DNA of 64,000 bases from contig RZWH01000005.1 of NCBI GenBank assembly GCA_004005435.1, positions 62,001 through 126,000 on the forward strand. Reading direction: 5' to 3'. How positions within the stretch are numbered: the first letter of the stretch is position 1; each line of letters opens with the position of its first letter. The notes under the pieces are model-generated. The model was not told the origin of the DNA, made no database searches, and saw only the letters and a list, made by a program, of their open reading frames with translations. Source of the stretch: Rhodobacteraceae bacterium CCMM004 (GTDB lineage Bacteria; Pseudomonadota; Alphaproteobacteria; Rhodobacterales; Rhodobacteraceae). Below, piece after piece: positions 10,977 through 19,366 of the stretch. A program made the translations under genes and the position numbers.

Positions 10977-12611
10977 ATGGCTTTGATCGCCTTTTCGATT
11001 CAGCTTTTGAGCGCGGCGACGCTGCTGCTGTTTTCCGTTCGGTTCTTGCGGATCGGGGTGGAGCGGCTCTGGAGCGCGAAGATCCGCAACCGGCTCGGCC
11101 CCGGCACGTCGAAGGGTCAGCTGCTGCTGAATGGGGCCCTGCTGGGGTTCGGGATGCAGGGGGCGACGGTCGTGGCGCTGATGGCCGCGGGCCTGGGCGG
11201 GGCGGGGACGATCCCGCTCCTTTCGGCGACGGTGCTGGCGATCGGTGCCGATGTCGGCTCGGCGATGGCGGTGGTCTTTTTGACCCTGCCTATTTCGCAG
11301 TTGGGCCCCCTGGCCATTCTCATCGGCGGGTGGATGTATCTGAACGTCTCCGACCCGCGCTCCCGCAATATCGGCCGGGTCATCTTGGGCCTCGGCCTGA
11401 TCTTTCTCTCGTTGACGTTGATCCGGGCGGCGGTTGCGCCGTTGTCGGGGTTCTCGGGCAACGCGGCGCTCTTGGGGTATTTGCAACAAGATCTGGTGAC
11501 GGTCGCCATCGCGGGGTGCATCGTCACGCTGGTCATGCATTCGAGCCTCGCGGCGCTGTTGAGCGCGATGGCCTTCGCGGGCCCGGGCGGCGTGGAGGTG
11601 GCGACGGGGCTGGCCTTCGTGCTGGGCTGCAACGTCGGCAGCGCTCTGTTGCCCATTTGGTTGCTGCGGCGGTCCGAGGACGCGGGAAAGATCGCGATAG
11701 TGGCGGTTGCGGTGCTGCGGGTTCTGCTGGCCGGTGTGTTCCTGCTGGTCCTCAGCGCCATGCCCGGCGTCTTGAGCGCGGTGGTCGACCGGCCGGTGGA
11801 CCAGGCCATGCTGGTCGGGCACCTGGTCTTCAACACCGTCCTCTTGGCGCTGGTGCCCGCCGCGCCCGTCCTGGTGGGGGCGTTGAGCGCGCGGCTGTCG
11901 CCGCCGTCCCGCCCCAGCGTTCCGGGCCCCGCGGTGTCGGACGATCCCGCCTTCGCCCTGGCGGCGCTGAAGGGCATGGTCAACCACATGCTGTCGGTTC
12001 TGGAGGCGATGCTGGCCGAGGCGATGGCACCGAAACTCGACCCCGCAGAGATGGCGCGGCGCGAGACCGAGATGAACGAGGGGCTCGCCAAGCTCCGCCG
12101 CGCCTATGCCGGTCTGTCGGATCGCCGGCTGAGCGAGAGCGTCGAGGTGCAGGGCGTCGTCGACTACGCGATCCGGGTCGAGGCGTGCGGCGATATTCTT
12201 TCGGGCACCTACGCGCGGATCCGCAGCGAGGGGGCCTCGGGCCTGTTCGAGCTGACGCCACAGGGGCAGCAGGAAATCCAGGACCTCGCGGCAGAGGTGT
12301 TCAAGGGCCTGCACCTGGCGCAGAGCGTGTTCTGGTCCGGCGATCTGGACGCGGCGGCACGGCTGGTGCAGCACAAGCAGGACGTGACCCGGCAAGAAGA
12401 GGTCAGCCGCCGCAACCACCTCGGCCGGGTCAGCACCGGCAACTTGACGAGCCTGAGTTCGAGCAACCAGCACCTGGAACTCATCGCGGCGCTGAAGTCG
12501 ATCAACAGCAAGTTGGCGACCGTCGGCTATGCGGTCCTGGACACCCACGGCGCGCTCAGACGGTCGCGGCTCAAGAACCGGTTCGAGGTCGTGACCGACG
12601 GCAAGGCCTGA
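10977..12611 (+). CDS. Na/Pi-cotransporter-family membrane protein with PhoU-like tail
   Basis: The 544 residues comprise about eight to nine membrane segments (1-315), then a cytoplasmic helical PhoU-like domain (about 330-530, with NHMLSVLEAMLAEAM and YAIRVEACGDILSGTYARI). This is the architecture of bacterial NptA/YjbB-type Na/Pi transporters. The family's two inverted repeats normally carry a QSSSA-type substrate motif. Here the equivalent places read GFGMQGATVVALMAAGL and LVMHSSLAALLSAMAF, so the first serine cluster is gone and the second altered. The ion or solute may therefore differ. The gene converges on chpT. Confidence 0.85.
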   Translation: MALIAFSIQLLSAATLLLFSVRFLRIGVERLWSAKIRNRLGPGTSKGQLLLNGALLGFGMQGATVVALMAAGLGGAGTIPLLSATVLAIGADVGSAMAVVFLTLPISQLGPLAILIGGWMYLNVSDPRSRNIGRVILGLGLIFLSLTLIRAAVAPLSGFSGNAALLGYLQQDLVTVAIAGCIVTLVMHSSLAALLSAMAFAGPGGVEVATGLAFVLGCNVGSALLPIWLLRRSEDAGKIAIVAVAVLRVLLAGVFLLVLSAMPGVLSAVVDRPVDQAMLVGHLVFNTVLLALVPAAPVLVGALSARLSPPSRPSVPGPAVSDDPAFALAALKGMVNHMLSVLEAMLAEAMAPKLDPAEMARRETEMNEGLAKLRRAYAGLSDRRLSESVEVQGVVDYAIRVEACGDILSGTYARIRSEGASGLFELTPQGQQEIQDLAAEVFKGLHLAQSVFWSGDLDAAARLVQHKQDVTRQEEVSRRNHLGRVSTGNLTSLSSSNQHLELIAALKSINSKLATVGYAVLDTHGALRRSRLKNRFEVVTDGKA

Positions 12612-12649
12612 CCGTGGAACGTCGGCCCGGGGCGGGAGAGACGGCGGAC

Positions 12650-13288
12650 TTAGACGCTGACGGCGATGTCCTCGTCGCTGTGGCGGACGACGATGGGCCG
12701 TCCCAGCTGGTCCGCGGTGCGGCGCGCGAGGAGGAAGTGGAGGTCGGACGCGGCGGGTGGTCGGTCCGGGTCGGCCCCCGCCAGCATTTCCCACAACCCG
12801 GTGTCGAAGCGCAGACGCTCGGCGCGGGCCGTCGCGGTCAGCGACCGGGCGTCGCCCGCCACGGTCAGCGACCCGCCCCAGGCGAGCGCCGTCTCGCAGC
12901 ACAGGACGACCAGGCAGAGGAGCTTTGCCACCGGACGCGGCAACGGGCCGGCCACGTCCCAGGCGACGTCGATCCGTCTGGCCGCGGCCATGGGCGCCAG
13001 AATTCCGCGGATCTCGGCCCCGCCGATCTCCTGCGTCGCGGCGCCGGCGCCGAAGGCGATGCGGAACAGGCGGATGCGGGCGTTCGCCGCCTCCACGCTC
13101 TCGGAGATCAGCGCGAGCTCGGGGGACGGGCCGCCGCGCGCCATCTCCAACAGCTCGACCCCATTGCCGATGGCGCCCAGCGGGCTTATCAGATCGTGAC
13201 AAATGCGCGAGCCGAGCAGCGCGCTGAGATCGTCGTCGGCCTCGGTCGACGGGCTGGACACGGCGGCGGGATGGGTCAGGTCCTCCAT
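12650..13288 (-). CDS. chpT: histidine phosphotransferase ChpT
   Basis: In alphaproteobacteria ChpT passes phosphate from CckA to CtrA and CpdR. The 212-residue protein has the DHp-like helix with the phospho-accepting His31 in LLGSRICHDLISPLGAI, then a degenerate ATPase-like domain without N and G boxes, as expected. The frame is open far upstream, but homology begins at about residue 22, so I use the ATG at 13288. It is divergent from the DUF3553 gene, with 33 bases between starts. The two CtrA-type boxes elsewhere in this window fit a working pathway. Confidence 0.88.
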   Translation of the reverse strand: MEDLTHPAAVSSPSTEADDDLSALLGSRICHDLISPLGAIGNGVELLEMARGGPSPELALISESVEAANARIRLFRIAFGAGAATQEIGGAEIRGILAPMAAARRIDVAWDVAGPLPRPVAKLLCLVVLCCETALAWGGSLTVAGDARSLTATARAERLRFDTGLWEMLAGADPDRPPAASDLHFLLARRTADQLGRPIVVRHSDEDIAVSV

Positions 13289-13321
13289 CAGATGGGACCC
13301 CCGGCGGGAGAGGAGACAGCC

Positions 13322-13534
13322 ATGCCCGACACGACGTCGCTGTTGGAACCGGGGATGCTGGTGCGCCACCCCGACCGCCCCGACTGGGGCACCGGCCAGG
13401 TGCAGAGCAACGTCGGCGGGATCGTCACGGTGATGTTCCCGGATGCCGGAAAGGTGGTCATAGACGGGGCGCGGGTGGACCTGATCATGGTGTTCGAAAC
13501 CAGACCTTGTGAACGGGACGTGACCCATGGCTAG
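13322..13534 (+). CDS. DUF3553 domain protein, 70 residues
   Basis: This small protein matches the DUF3553 pattern: LEPGMLVRHPDRPDWGTGQV near the start, then a beta-rich stretch (GIVTVMFPDAGKVVIDGARV). The fold resembles the RNA polymerase- or DNA-binding beta modules of CarD/UvrD tails, but its role is not established. The ATG at 13322 has ggagaggaga in front. It is divergent from chpT and 45 bases upstream of olsB. Confidence 0.82.
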   Translation: MPDTTSLLEPGMLVRHPDRPDWGTGQVQSNVGGIVTVMFPDAGKVVIDGARVDLIMVFETRPCERDVTHG

Positions 13535-13545
13535 GCTAGCAAGGG

Positions 13546-13561
13546 TTAATATTGTGTCAAC
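13546..13561 (+). promoter_or_regulatory. near-consensus CtrA-type box before olsB
   Basis: The string is TTAA, seven bases, then TCAAC: one mismatch from the CtrA consensus TTAA-N7-TTAAC. It starts 34 bases upstream of the olsB GTG. With one mismatch it is a weak candidate; it is listed because chpT is adjacent and two perfect boxes occur elsewhere in the window. Confidence 0.3.
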
Positions 13562-13579
13562 GACGGAAGGTCGCGCCCG

Positions 13580-14338
13580 GTGACGGGGCCGATCTTTGCG
13601 ACTGCACTGGCCGAGGGGCCCGAGGATCTGGCCGCGGCGCAGCGGCTGCGCTACGAGGTCTTCGTCGCCGAGTTGGGCGGAGACGGCCCGCTGGTGGATC
13701 ATGCCGCGCGGCGCGAGGCCGACGCCTTTGACCCCTATTTCGATCACCTCCTCCTGCGCGATCTGGCGCGGCCCGAGGGCGACCGGGTGGTCGGGGTCTA
13801 CCGTCTGATGCCCCAGCCGCGCAGGGCCGTGGCCGGGCGGTTCTACTCCGAGGACGAATACGACCTGACCCCGCTCCTGACGAGCGGCAAGAGGGTGCTG
13901 GAGCTGGGGCGCTCCTGTCTCCACGCCGAGTACCGCGGCGGCACGGCGATGATGCATCTCTGGCAGGGCCTTGCGGACTATGTGGCGCGGCATGGTATCG
14001 AGGTGCTGTTCGGGGTCGCGTCGTTCCACGGCACGGACGTGTCGTCGCTGGCCGCGCCCCTGTCGCTGCTGCACCACCGGCACCTGGCACCGCCGCCTCT
14101 GCGGGTGCGATCGCGGGCGTTTCAGCGGATGGATCTGATGCCACTCGACGCCATTGACCGGATCGCGGCGATGCGCGCCACGCCCGCGCTGATCAAGGGG
14201 TATCTCCGGCTGGGCGGCATGGTGGGCGAGGGGGCGTATGTGGACCGGGCCTTCAACACCACCGACGTGTGCCTGGTGATGGACACCGCGCAGTTGAACG
14301 CCCGCCAGGCGGGTCTCTACACCCGGGCGCGCGCGTGA
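13580..14338 (+). CDS. olsB: L-ornithine N-alpha-acyltransferase
   Basis: OlsB transfers a 3-hydroxyacyl group from acyl carrier protein to ornithine, giving lyso-ornithine lipid. The 252-residue protein is a GNAT-like acyltransferase of the OlsB family: QRLRYEVFVAELGGDG, VVGVYRLMP, VLELGRSCLHAEYRGG, LFGVASFHGTD and KGYLRLGGMVGEGAYVDRAF. The GTG start at 13580 is set by similarity and the preceding stop-rich AT patch. The stop overlaps the olsA start (GTGA), so both steps are coupled. Ornithine lipids often replace phospholipids under phosphate limitation; I do not see a clear Pho box here. Confidence 0.92.
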   Translation: MTGPIFATALAEGPEDLAAAQRLRYEVFVAELGGDGPLVDHAARREADAFDPYFDHLLLRDLARPEGDRVVGVYRLMPQPRRAVAGRFYSEDEYDLTPLLTSGKRVLELGRSCLHAEYRGGTAMMHLWQGLADYVARHGIEVLFGVASFHGTDVSSLAAPLSLLHHRHLAPPPLRVRSRAFQRMDLMPLDAIDRIAAMRATPALIKGYLRLGGMVGEGAYVDRAFNTTDVCLVMDTAQLNARQAGLYTRARA

Positions 14339-15168
14339 GCCTGACCTGGGACGCCGACGAGCCGCCGCCGCCCGAGCGCCTGGGTCCCATGGACTGGCTG
14401 CGGGTGGGGCTGCGCGGGCTGCCCTTGGCCGCGGTGGTGTTCGGCGGCCTGGCGGTGCATCTGACCCTCCGCCTGGTCGAGCGGCCGCTCTATGGCCGTC
14501 ACCGCCCAGTGACGCCCTGGATCACCCAAGGGGTCTGCATCGCCGCGCTGGCGATCCTGGGGATCGGACGCGCGCGGCGCGGCACGGCGATGAGCGGACC
14601 GGGGGCGATCGTGGCCAACCATGCCTCGTGGCTCGACATCTTTGCGCTCAATGCCGCGGACCGGGTGTATTTCGTGTCCAAGGACGAGGTGGCGGGGTGG
14701 CCCGGGATCGGCTGGCTGGCGCGGGCGACCGGCACGCTCTTCATCCGCCGGGACCGGCGCGAGGCGGCGGCTCAGAGCCGCGAGATGACCGCGCGGCTGG
14801 CGGCGGGGCATCGCCTGCTGTTTTTTCCCGAGGGCACCTCGACCGACGGGCGGCGGGTGCTGCCATTTCGTACGACGCTGTTCTCGGCGTTCTATGCCCC
14901 GGGCCTGCCCGATGGGCTGGAGGTCCAGCCGGTGACGCTGGACTACCGCGCGCCCGAGGGCGCCGATCCCCGATTCTACGGCTGGTGGGGGGACATGTCC
15001 TTTGGCGGGCACCTGTTGAAGGTCTTGGCGGCGCCCCGGCAGGGGACGGTAACCGTGGTCCGCCACCCGCCCGTCGCCGCGGCCGCGGCCGCGGATCGCA
15101 AGGCGCTGGCCCGCCGTTGCGAGGCTGCGGTGCGCTCGGCGCTGTCCCTCCCGGCCCCCGAGGCTTAA
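14335..15168 (+). CDS. olsA: lyso-ornithine lipid O-acyltransferase
   Basis: OlsA acylates lyso-ornithine lipid to ornithine lipid and belongs to the PlsC 1-acyl-glycerol-3-phosphate acyltransferase family. In the 277 residues there is a membrane segment around 28-45 and a second near 65-80. The catalytic NHASWLD at 95-101 and the substrate motif FPEGTS at 164-169 follow. The GTG at 14335 overlaps the olsB stop. The olsB-olsA order is classical, so the lipid role is preferred over general phosphatidic acid synthesis. Confidence 0.9.
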   Translation: MSLTWDADEPPPPERLGPMDWLRVGLRGLPLAAVVFGGLAVHLTLRLVERPLYGRHRPVTPWITQGVCIAALAILGIGRARRGTAMSGPGAIVANHASWLDIFALNAADRVYFVSKDEVAGWPGIGWLARATGTLFIRRDRREAAAQSREMTARLAAGHRLLFFPEGTSTDGRRVLPFRTTLFSAFYAPGLPDGLEVQPVTLDYRAPEGADPRFYGWWGDMSFGGHLLKVLAAPRQGTVTVVRHPPVAAAAAADRKALARRCEAAVRSALSLPAPEA

Positions 15169-15268
15169 CTTCGCCACAATAGTCGTGCAGGGGGGGCGGG
15201 CAGGCAGGAAAGGCGCGTGGGCGCAGGATGACGGACGGGCGGAACGGCGCAGAACGAAGGGCAGGGGT

Positions 15269-16681
15269 ATGCGCAAGACGCTGACCTCGCCCTATGTCGT
15301 CGGTATGGCCTCGCGTCTGGCCGGGCAGGTCGTGGCGTTCCTGCTGGTCATGGTCGCGGCGCGGTATCTGGGCCTGGCCGAGTTCGGCACCTACGCCCTG
15401 GGCTGGGCGGCGACGGTGATCGCCAACAGCTTTATCTTCACCGGGCTCTATCAGGCGCTGTTGCGCAGCGGCGACTACGATCGCGATCGCGATACGCTGT
15501 TTTGGATGAACCTCGGGGTCGGCCTGGCCGGGGCCGCGGTCATTGCCGCTGTCGGCCTCTGGGCTGGCGGCCTGGAATCGCCGGTGGGCCGGACGATGCT
15601 GAGCCTGGCGCCGCTGCCCATCGCGCTGGTCTGGATCGCCTGGAACGAGGCGCAACTGGTGCGGGACAAGCGCACCCGCGCGGCCAGCCTCTATGTCGCC
15701 GTCGCGGAGGTGAGCGCGCTGGCGGCCGTCTGGGTGCTCTTGGAGCAGGGCTGGGGCGTCGGCGCGCTGGTTGCCGGGCGCTATGTCTCGACGCTGACGG
15801 GTCTGATCCTGACCACGGCGCTGGTCCGCGCGGTGCCGCGACTGCGGATGGCGCGGGCGGGCGCGGCGGCGGCGCGCAAGACGGCGCTGCCGCTCTGGGG
15901 CACGACCACGCTGGGGATGTTCTCCAACTACGGGGCGGACCTGATCCTGGGCGCGTTCCTCACCCCCGCGGCGGTGGGGGCCTATCGGAGCGGCGCCCGG
16001 ATCTCGGTGACTGCGGGCGATCTGGTGATGCAGCCTCTGAACATGCTCAGCTGGTCGCGTTTCACGAGGCTAGAGCGCGAGGGCGACCGCGACGGGATGC
16101 AGGTGGCGTGGCGCGAGAACATGGCGCTGGGCGCGGCGATCCTCTGGCCGACGCTGTTGTCCATCGCGGTGCTGGCGGTGGAGCTGATCACTGTGGTCTT
16201 CGACGAAAGCTGGTTGCCCGCGGCGCCCATCGTGGTGCTGCTCTGTGCCGCGCGGGGGATGGGGTTCGTCGCGGCGCTGCTCGACCCTGTGCTCCTGTCG
16301 AACGGGCGGGGGGCGTTGCAGGTCCGCGTGCGCCTGGCCAATGCGGTGATCCTCCTGGCGCTGTTGCTGGGCATCGGGCGGTTCAGTGGCGAAGCGGCGG
16401 CGATGGCCCATGTGCTGACCGGGTTCAGTGTGGCAGGCCTGGGCCTCTGGGCCATCGGTCATGTGCTGGGCCTGGGCTGGCGCGCCATCCTGGCCCCGTT
16501 CGCCCCCGCCGCAGCGCTCACGGTAGCGACGGCGGGGGTGCTGGCCGCGACCGCGCCGATCCGCGCCGACCTTGGGCCAGGCGCGGGGCTGGCCCTGGCG
16601 GTCGGCGCGGTGGCGGTTCTGTGGTTCACCGCGATGGCCATCGCGGTCCGCCGCCGCATCCTGGTCCTGCCCACGCCGTGA
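15269..16681 (+). CDS. oligosaccharide flippase / polysaccharide biosynthesis membrane protein
   Basis: The 470-residue protein has about 12 to 14 membrane segments and the look of Wzx-type lipid-linked oligosaccharide flippases (MOP superfamily): N-terminal ASRLAGQVVAFLLVMVAARYLGLAEFGTY, a middle GMFSNYGADLILGAFLTPAAVGAYRSG and a long hydrophobic C-terminus. The ATG at 15269 with agggcagggg before it is preferred over an upstream start at 15185, whose translation is low-complexity. No glycosyltransferase genes adjoin it, so the sugar lipid is unknown. It ends 9 bases from ettA, which reads the other way. Confidence 0.85.
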   Translation: MRKTLTSPYVVGMASRLAGQVVAFLLVMVAARYLGLAEFGTYALGWAATVIANSFIFTGLYQALLRSGDYDRDRDTLFWMNLGVGLAGAAVIAAVGLWAGGLESPVGRTMLSLAPLPIALVWIAWNEAQLVRDKRTRAASLYVAVAEVSALAAVWVLLEQGWGVGALVAGRYVSTLTGLILTTALVRAVPRLRMARAGAAAARKTALPLWGTTTLGMFSNYGADLILGAFLTPAAVGAYRSGARISVTAGDLVMQPLNMLSWSRFTRLEREGDRDGMQVAWRENMALGAAILWPTLLSIAVLAVELITVVFDESWLPAAPIVVLLCAARGMGFVAALLDPVLLSNGRGALQVRVRLANAVILLALLLGIGRFSGEAAAMAHVLTGFSVAGLGLWAIGHVLGLGWRAILAPFAPAAALTVATAGVLAATAPIRADLGPGAGLALAVGAVAVLWFTAMAIAVRRRILVLPTP

Positions 16682-16690
16682 GGCGGCGGG

Positions 16691-18346
16691 TTACCGCGCG
16701 AACTTCTTGAACTTCACGCGTTTGGGCTCCAGCGCGTCCTCGCCCAGCCGCCGCTTCTTGTCCTCCTCGTAGGCCTCGAAGTTGCCCTCGAACCACTCCA
16801 CACGCGCCTCGCCCTCGAAGGCGAGGATGTGGGTGCAGAGCCGGTCGAGGAAGAACCGGTCGTGGCTGATGATCACCGCGCAGCCCGCGAACTCGGCGAT
16901 GGCATCTTCCAGCGCGCGCAGCGTCTCGACGTCCAGATCGTTGGTCGGCTCGTCGAGCAGGAGGACGTTGCCGCCGGACTTCAGCAGCTTGGCCATGTGC
17001 ACCCGGTTGCGCTCGCCGCCCGAGAGCTGGCCCACCTTCTTCTGCTGGTCGCCGCCCTTGAAGTTGAAGGCCGAGCAGTAGGCGCGGGAGTTCATCTGCG
17101 CGTCGCCCAGGTCGATCACCTCGCCACCGCCCGAGATCTCTTCCCACACGGTCTTGCTGGGGTCGAGCGCGTCGCGGGACTGGTCGACATAGGCCAGGTC
17201 GACCGTGTCGCCATACTCCACGGTTCCGGCGTCGGGCTGTTCCTGCCCTGTCAGCATTCGGAACAGCGTAGTCTTGCCCGCGCCGTTCGGGCCGATCACC
17301 CCCACGATCCCGCCGGGCGGCAGCGAGAACGACAGGTCCTCGATCAACAGCTTGTCGCCCTTGGCCTTTTTCAGCCCCTCGACCTCGATCACCTTGGCGC
17401 CCAGCCGCTGCGCCGCGGGGATGATGATCTGCGCGCGGCCGAGCTTTTCCCGCTCGGACTGTTGGGCCAGCTCGTTGTAGGCGGTGATGCGGGCCTTCGA
17501 CTTGGCCTGCCGCGCCTTGGCGCCCTGGCGGATCCATTCGAGCTCGCGTTCCAGCGTCTTCTGCTTGGACTTGTCCTCGCGCGCCTCCTGGCTCAGGCGC
17601 TTGGCCTTCTGCTCCAGCCAAGAGGAGTAGTTGCCCTCGTAAGGAATGCCTCGGCCGCGGTCGAGTTCGAGGATCCAGCCGGTGATGTCGTCGAGGAAAT
17701 AGCGGTCGTGGGTGACGACGAGGATGGTGCCGGGATACGCGATCAGGTGGTTTTGCAGCCAAGCGATGGTCTCGGCGTCGAGGTGGTTCGTCGGCTCGTC
17801 GAGGAGCAGCATCTCGGGCGCTTCGAGCAGCAGGCGGCACAGCGCCACACGCCGCGCCTCGCCACCCGACAGCGTCGCCGGCATCGCGTCGTCGGGGGGG
17901 CAGCGCAGCGCCTCCATGCTGACGTCGATCTGGGCGTCGAGATCCCACAGATTCTGCGCGTCGATCTCATCTTGGAGCTTGGCCATCTCGTCGGCCGTCT
18001 CGTCGGAGTAGTTCATGGCGAGTTCGTTGTAACGCTCTAGGATCGCCTGCTTTTCGGCGACGCCCAGCATGACGTTCTCGCGCACGGTCAGCTCGGGGTC
18101 GAGATGCGGCTCCTGCGGGAGATAGCCGACCTTGGCGCCTTCGGCGGCCCAGGCCTCGCCCTGGAAGTCCTTGTCGAGCCCGGCCATGATCTTGAGCAGC
18201 GTCGACTTGCCCGCGCCGTTGACGCCGACGACGCCGATCTTGACCCCGGGGAGGAAGTTGAGGCGGATGTTCTCGAACAGCTTCTTGCCGCCCGGAATGG
18301 TCTTGCTGACGCCATCCATGTGATAGACGAACTGATAGGCTGCCAT
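16691..18346 (-). CDS. ettA: energy-dependent translational throttle protein EttA (ABC-F)
   Basis: EttA is a cytoplasmic ABC-F ATPase that binds the ribosomal E site and gates early elongation according to energy charge. The 551 residues carry two ATPase domains: Walker A VGVNGAGKST and GPNGAGKTT, signatures LSGGEARRV and LSGGERNRV, Walker B MLLLDEPTNHLD and VLLLDEPTNDLD. The family's arm insertion and the charged interdomain linker lie between (EDKSKQKTLERELEWIRQGA). The start at 18346 (MAAYQFVYHMDGVSK) matches EttA; the frame extends upstream but that part is not similar. Length fits. Confidence 0.96.
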   Translation of the reverse strand: MAAYQFVYHMDGVSKTIPGGKKLFENIRLNFLPGVKIGVVGVNGAGKSTLLKIMAGLDKDFQGEAWAAEGAKVGYLPQEPHLDPELTVRENVMLGVAEKQAILERYNELAMNYSDETADEMAKLQDEIDAQNLWDLDAQIDVSMEALRCPPDDAMPATLSGGEARRVALCRLLLEAPEMLLLDEPTNHLDAETIAWLQNHLIAYPGTILVVTHDRYFLDDITGWILELDRGRGIPYEGNYSSWLEQKAKRLSQEAREDKSKQKTLERELEWIRQGAKARQAKSKARITAYNELAQQSEREKLGRAQIIIPAAQRLGAKVIEVEGLKKAKGDKLLIEDLSFSLPPGGIVGVIGPNGAGKTTLFRMLTGQEQPDAGTVEYGDTVDLAYVDQSRDALDPSKTVWEEISGGGEVIDLGDAQMNSRAYCSAFNFKGGDQQKKVGQLSGGERNRVHMAKLLKSGGNVLLLDEPTNDLDVETLRALEDAIAEFAGCAVIISHDRFFLDRLCTHILAFEGEARVEWFEGNFEAYEEDKKRRLGEDALEPKRVKFKKFAR

Positions 18347-18435
18347 GCTGCGCTCCGCCGAATAAGGGTCGGGCGGGGATGTAACCGTCCGGCGGGCCAG
18401 GTGCAATGCGGCCAGTGGCGGCGGCGCTCCGCCGC

Positions 18436-18714
18436 TCAGGCCTCGAGCGTGACGGGGCGCCCGTGGGGCGTGCGGCGATAGGCGTCTTCCCACGCTGCCT
18501 TGCGGGTGGCGACGGTGGCGGGGTCGAGGCCCGGAACCGGCGCGGTCAGCCGTTCCAGGGTCGCCAGGTAGGCGGTCCAGTAGCCCGCGTCATCGTCCGG
18601 CATCTGGGTCAGGGCCGTGCTCAATGCGCTCGAAAACGCCCCGGGGTCGATCCGTCCCTCGGCCTTGAGCGCCTCGGCCAGGGCGTGGGCCTGCAAATGC
18701 CACGCCTCGGACAT
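18436..18714 (-). CDS. nitrile hydratase accessory protein
   Basis: This 92-residue protein resembles the small activator or chaperone encoded after cobalt-type nitrile hydratase subunits, which helps load the metal. Visible features are WHLQAHALAEALKAEGRI, a helix-rich middle with YWTAYLATLERL, and RKAAWEDAYRRTPHGRPV at the end. It starts 7 bases after the beta-subunit stop at 18722; an alternative start at 18732 would overlap that gene. It is the last gene of the alpha-beta-accessory operon. Confidence 0.82.
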   Translation of the reverse strand: MSEAWHLQAHALAEALKAEGRIDPGAFSSALSTALTQMPDDDAGYWTAYLATLERLTAPVPGLDPATVATRKAAWEDAYRRTPHGRPVTLEA

Positions 18715-18721
18715 GGGGCGC

Positions 18722-19366
18722 TCAGGGCGCATCGAGATAAGGCTCCCACAGATCGAGGCGCACCTCGTCGCGGGGGTCGGCGTCGTCCCACAGGTCCGAT
18801 GCGGCAAAGGCGACGGTGTAGAGATGGTGCGCCGTTTCCGTGCCGTGGGCGCAGGCGTCTGGGAAGAGGTGCGCGCCGTGGTGGGCGGTGACGGTGCCCT
18901 GGGCGGCGCGGGCATAGGCGGGCAGGCGGGTGTGGCCGCGGGGACCTGCGCGGGCGGTGCGCACACGGTCGCCCGGGGCGAAGCGGGGCGGTGCGGTGGC
19001 AGGGCGGTCGAAGACCGCCTCGTTGGCCTTGAGCGCCTCCCGCGCGGCGGCGAGGTCGCGGGGGGCGGCCGGGGGCGCCTGTGTGGTTGCATGGCCTGCG
19101 ACGGCCTCGTCCAGCGTGACCTGACCGGCGAGGATCAGGCCCGCCATGTCGCGCAGGCACCATTTCTCGAAATAGGGGGCGGCCAGATAGTGGGCCGGCG
19201 GGATCTGTTCGAGGATCCAACGGGTGTGATCGATGTTGCGATAGCCCACGGCCACGTTCTTGCTAAGTGCCCATTGCCGCCGTTCCCAGTCGTGGCGGAA
19301 GGGCGGGGCGTCCACGTCGACAGGTCCGAAGCCCTGGCGCCCGCCCAGGTCGTGAGGGCCGTCCAT
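18722..19366 (-). CDS. nthB: nitrile hydratase beta subunit
   Basis: This is the partner subunit of nitrile hydratase, which hydrates nitriles to amides in the cytoplasm. The 214-residue protein has the conserved start MDGPHDLGGRQGFGPV, the helical region HTRWILEQIPPAHYLAAPYFEKW and the C-terminal SH3-like part with FAPGDRVRTARAGPRGHTRLP and LYTVAF. The start codon shares one base with the alpha-subunit stop (TGATG), so synthesis is coupled, as needed for an alpha-beta heterodimer. Confidence 0.92.
   Translation of the reverse strand: MDGPHDLGGRQGFGPVDVDAPPFRHDWERRQWALSKNVAVGYRNIDHTRWILEQIPPAHYLAAPYFEKWCLRDMAGLILAGQVTLDEAVAGHATTQAPPAAPRDLAAAREALKANEAVFDRPATAPPRFAPGDRVRTARAGPRGHTRLPAYARAAQGTVTAHHGAHLFPDACAHGTETAHHLYTVAFAASDLWDDADPRDEVRLDLWEPYLDAP

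Noticed and set aside
18347-18493. N-terminal extension of EttA
   Set aside because: Homology begins exactly at MAAYQFVYHMDGVSK; the extension is Pro/Arg-rich and lacks a ribosome-binding site.
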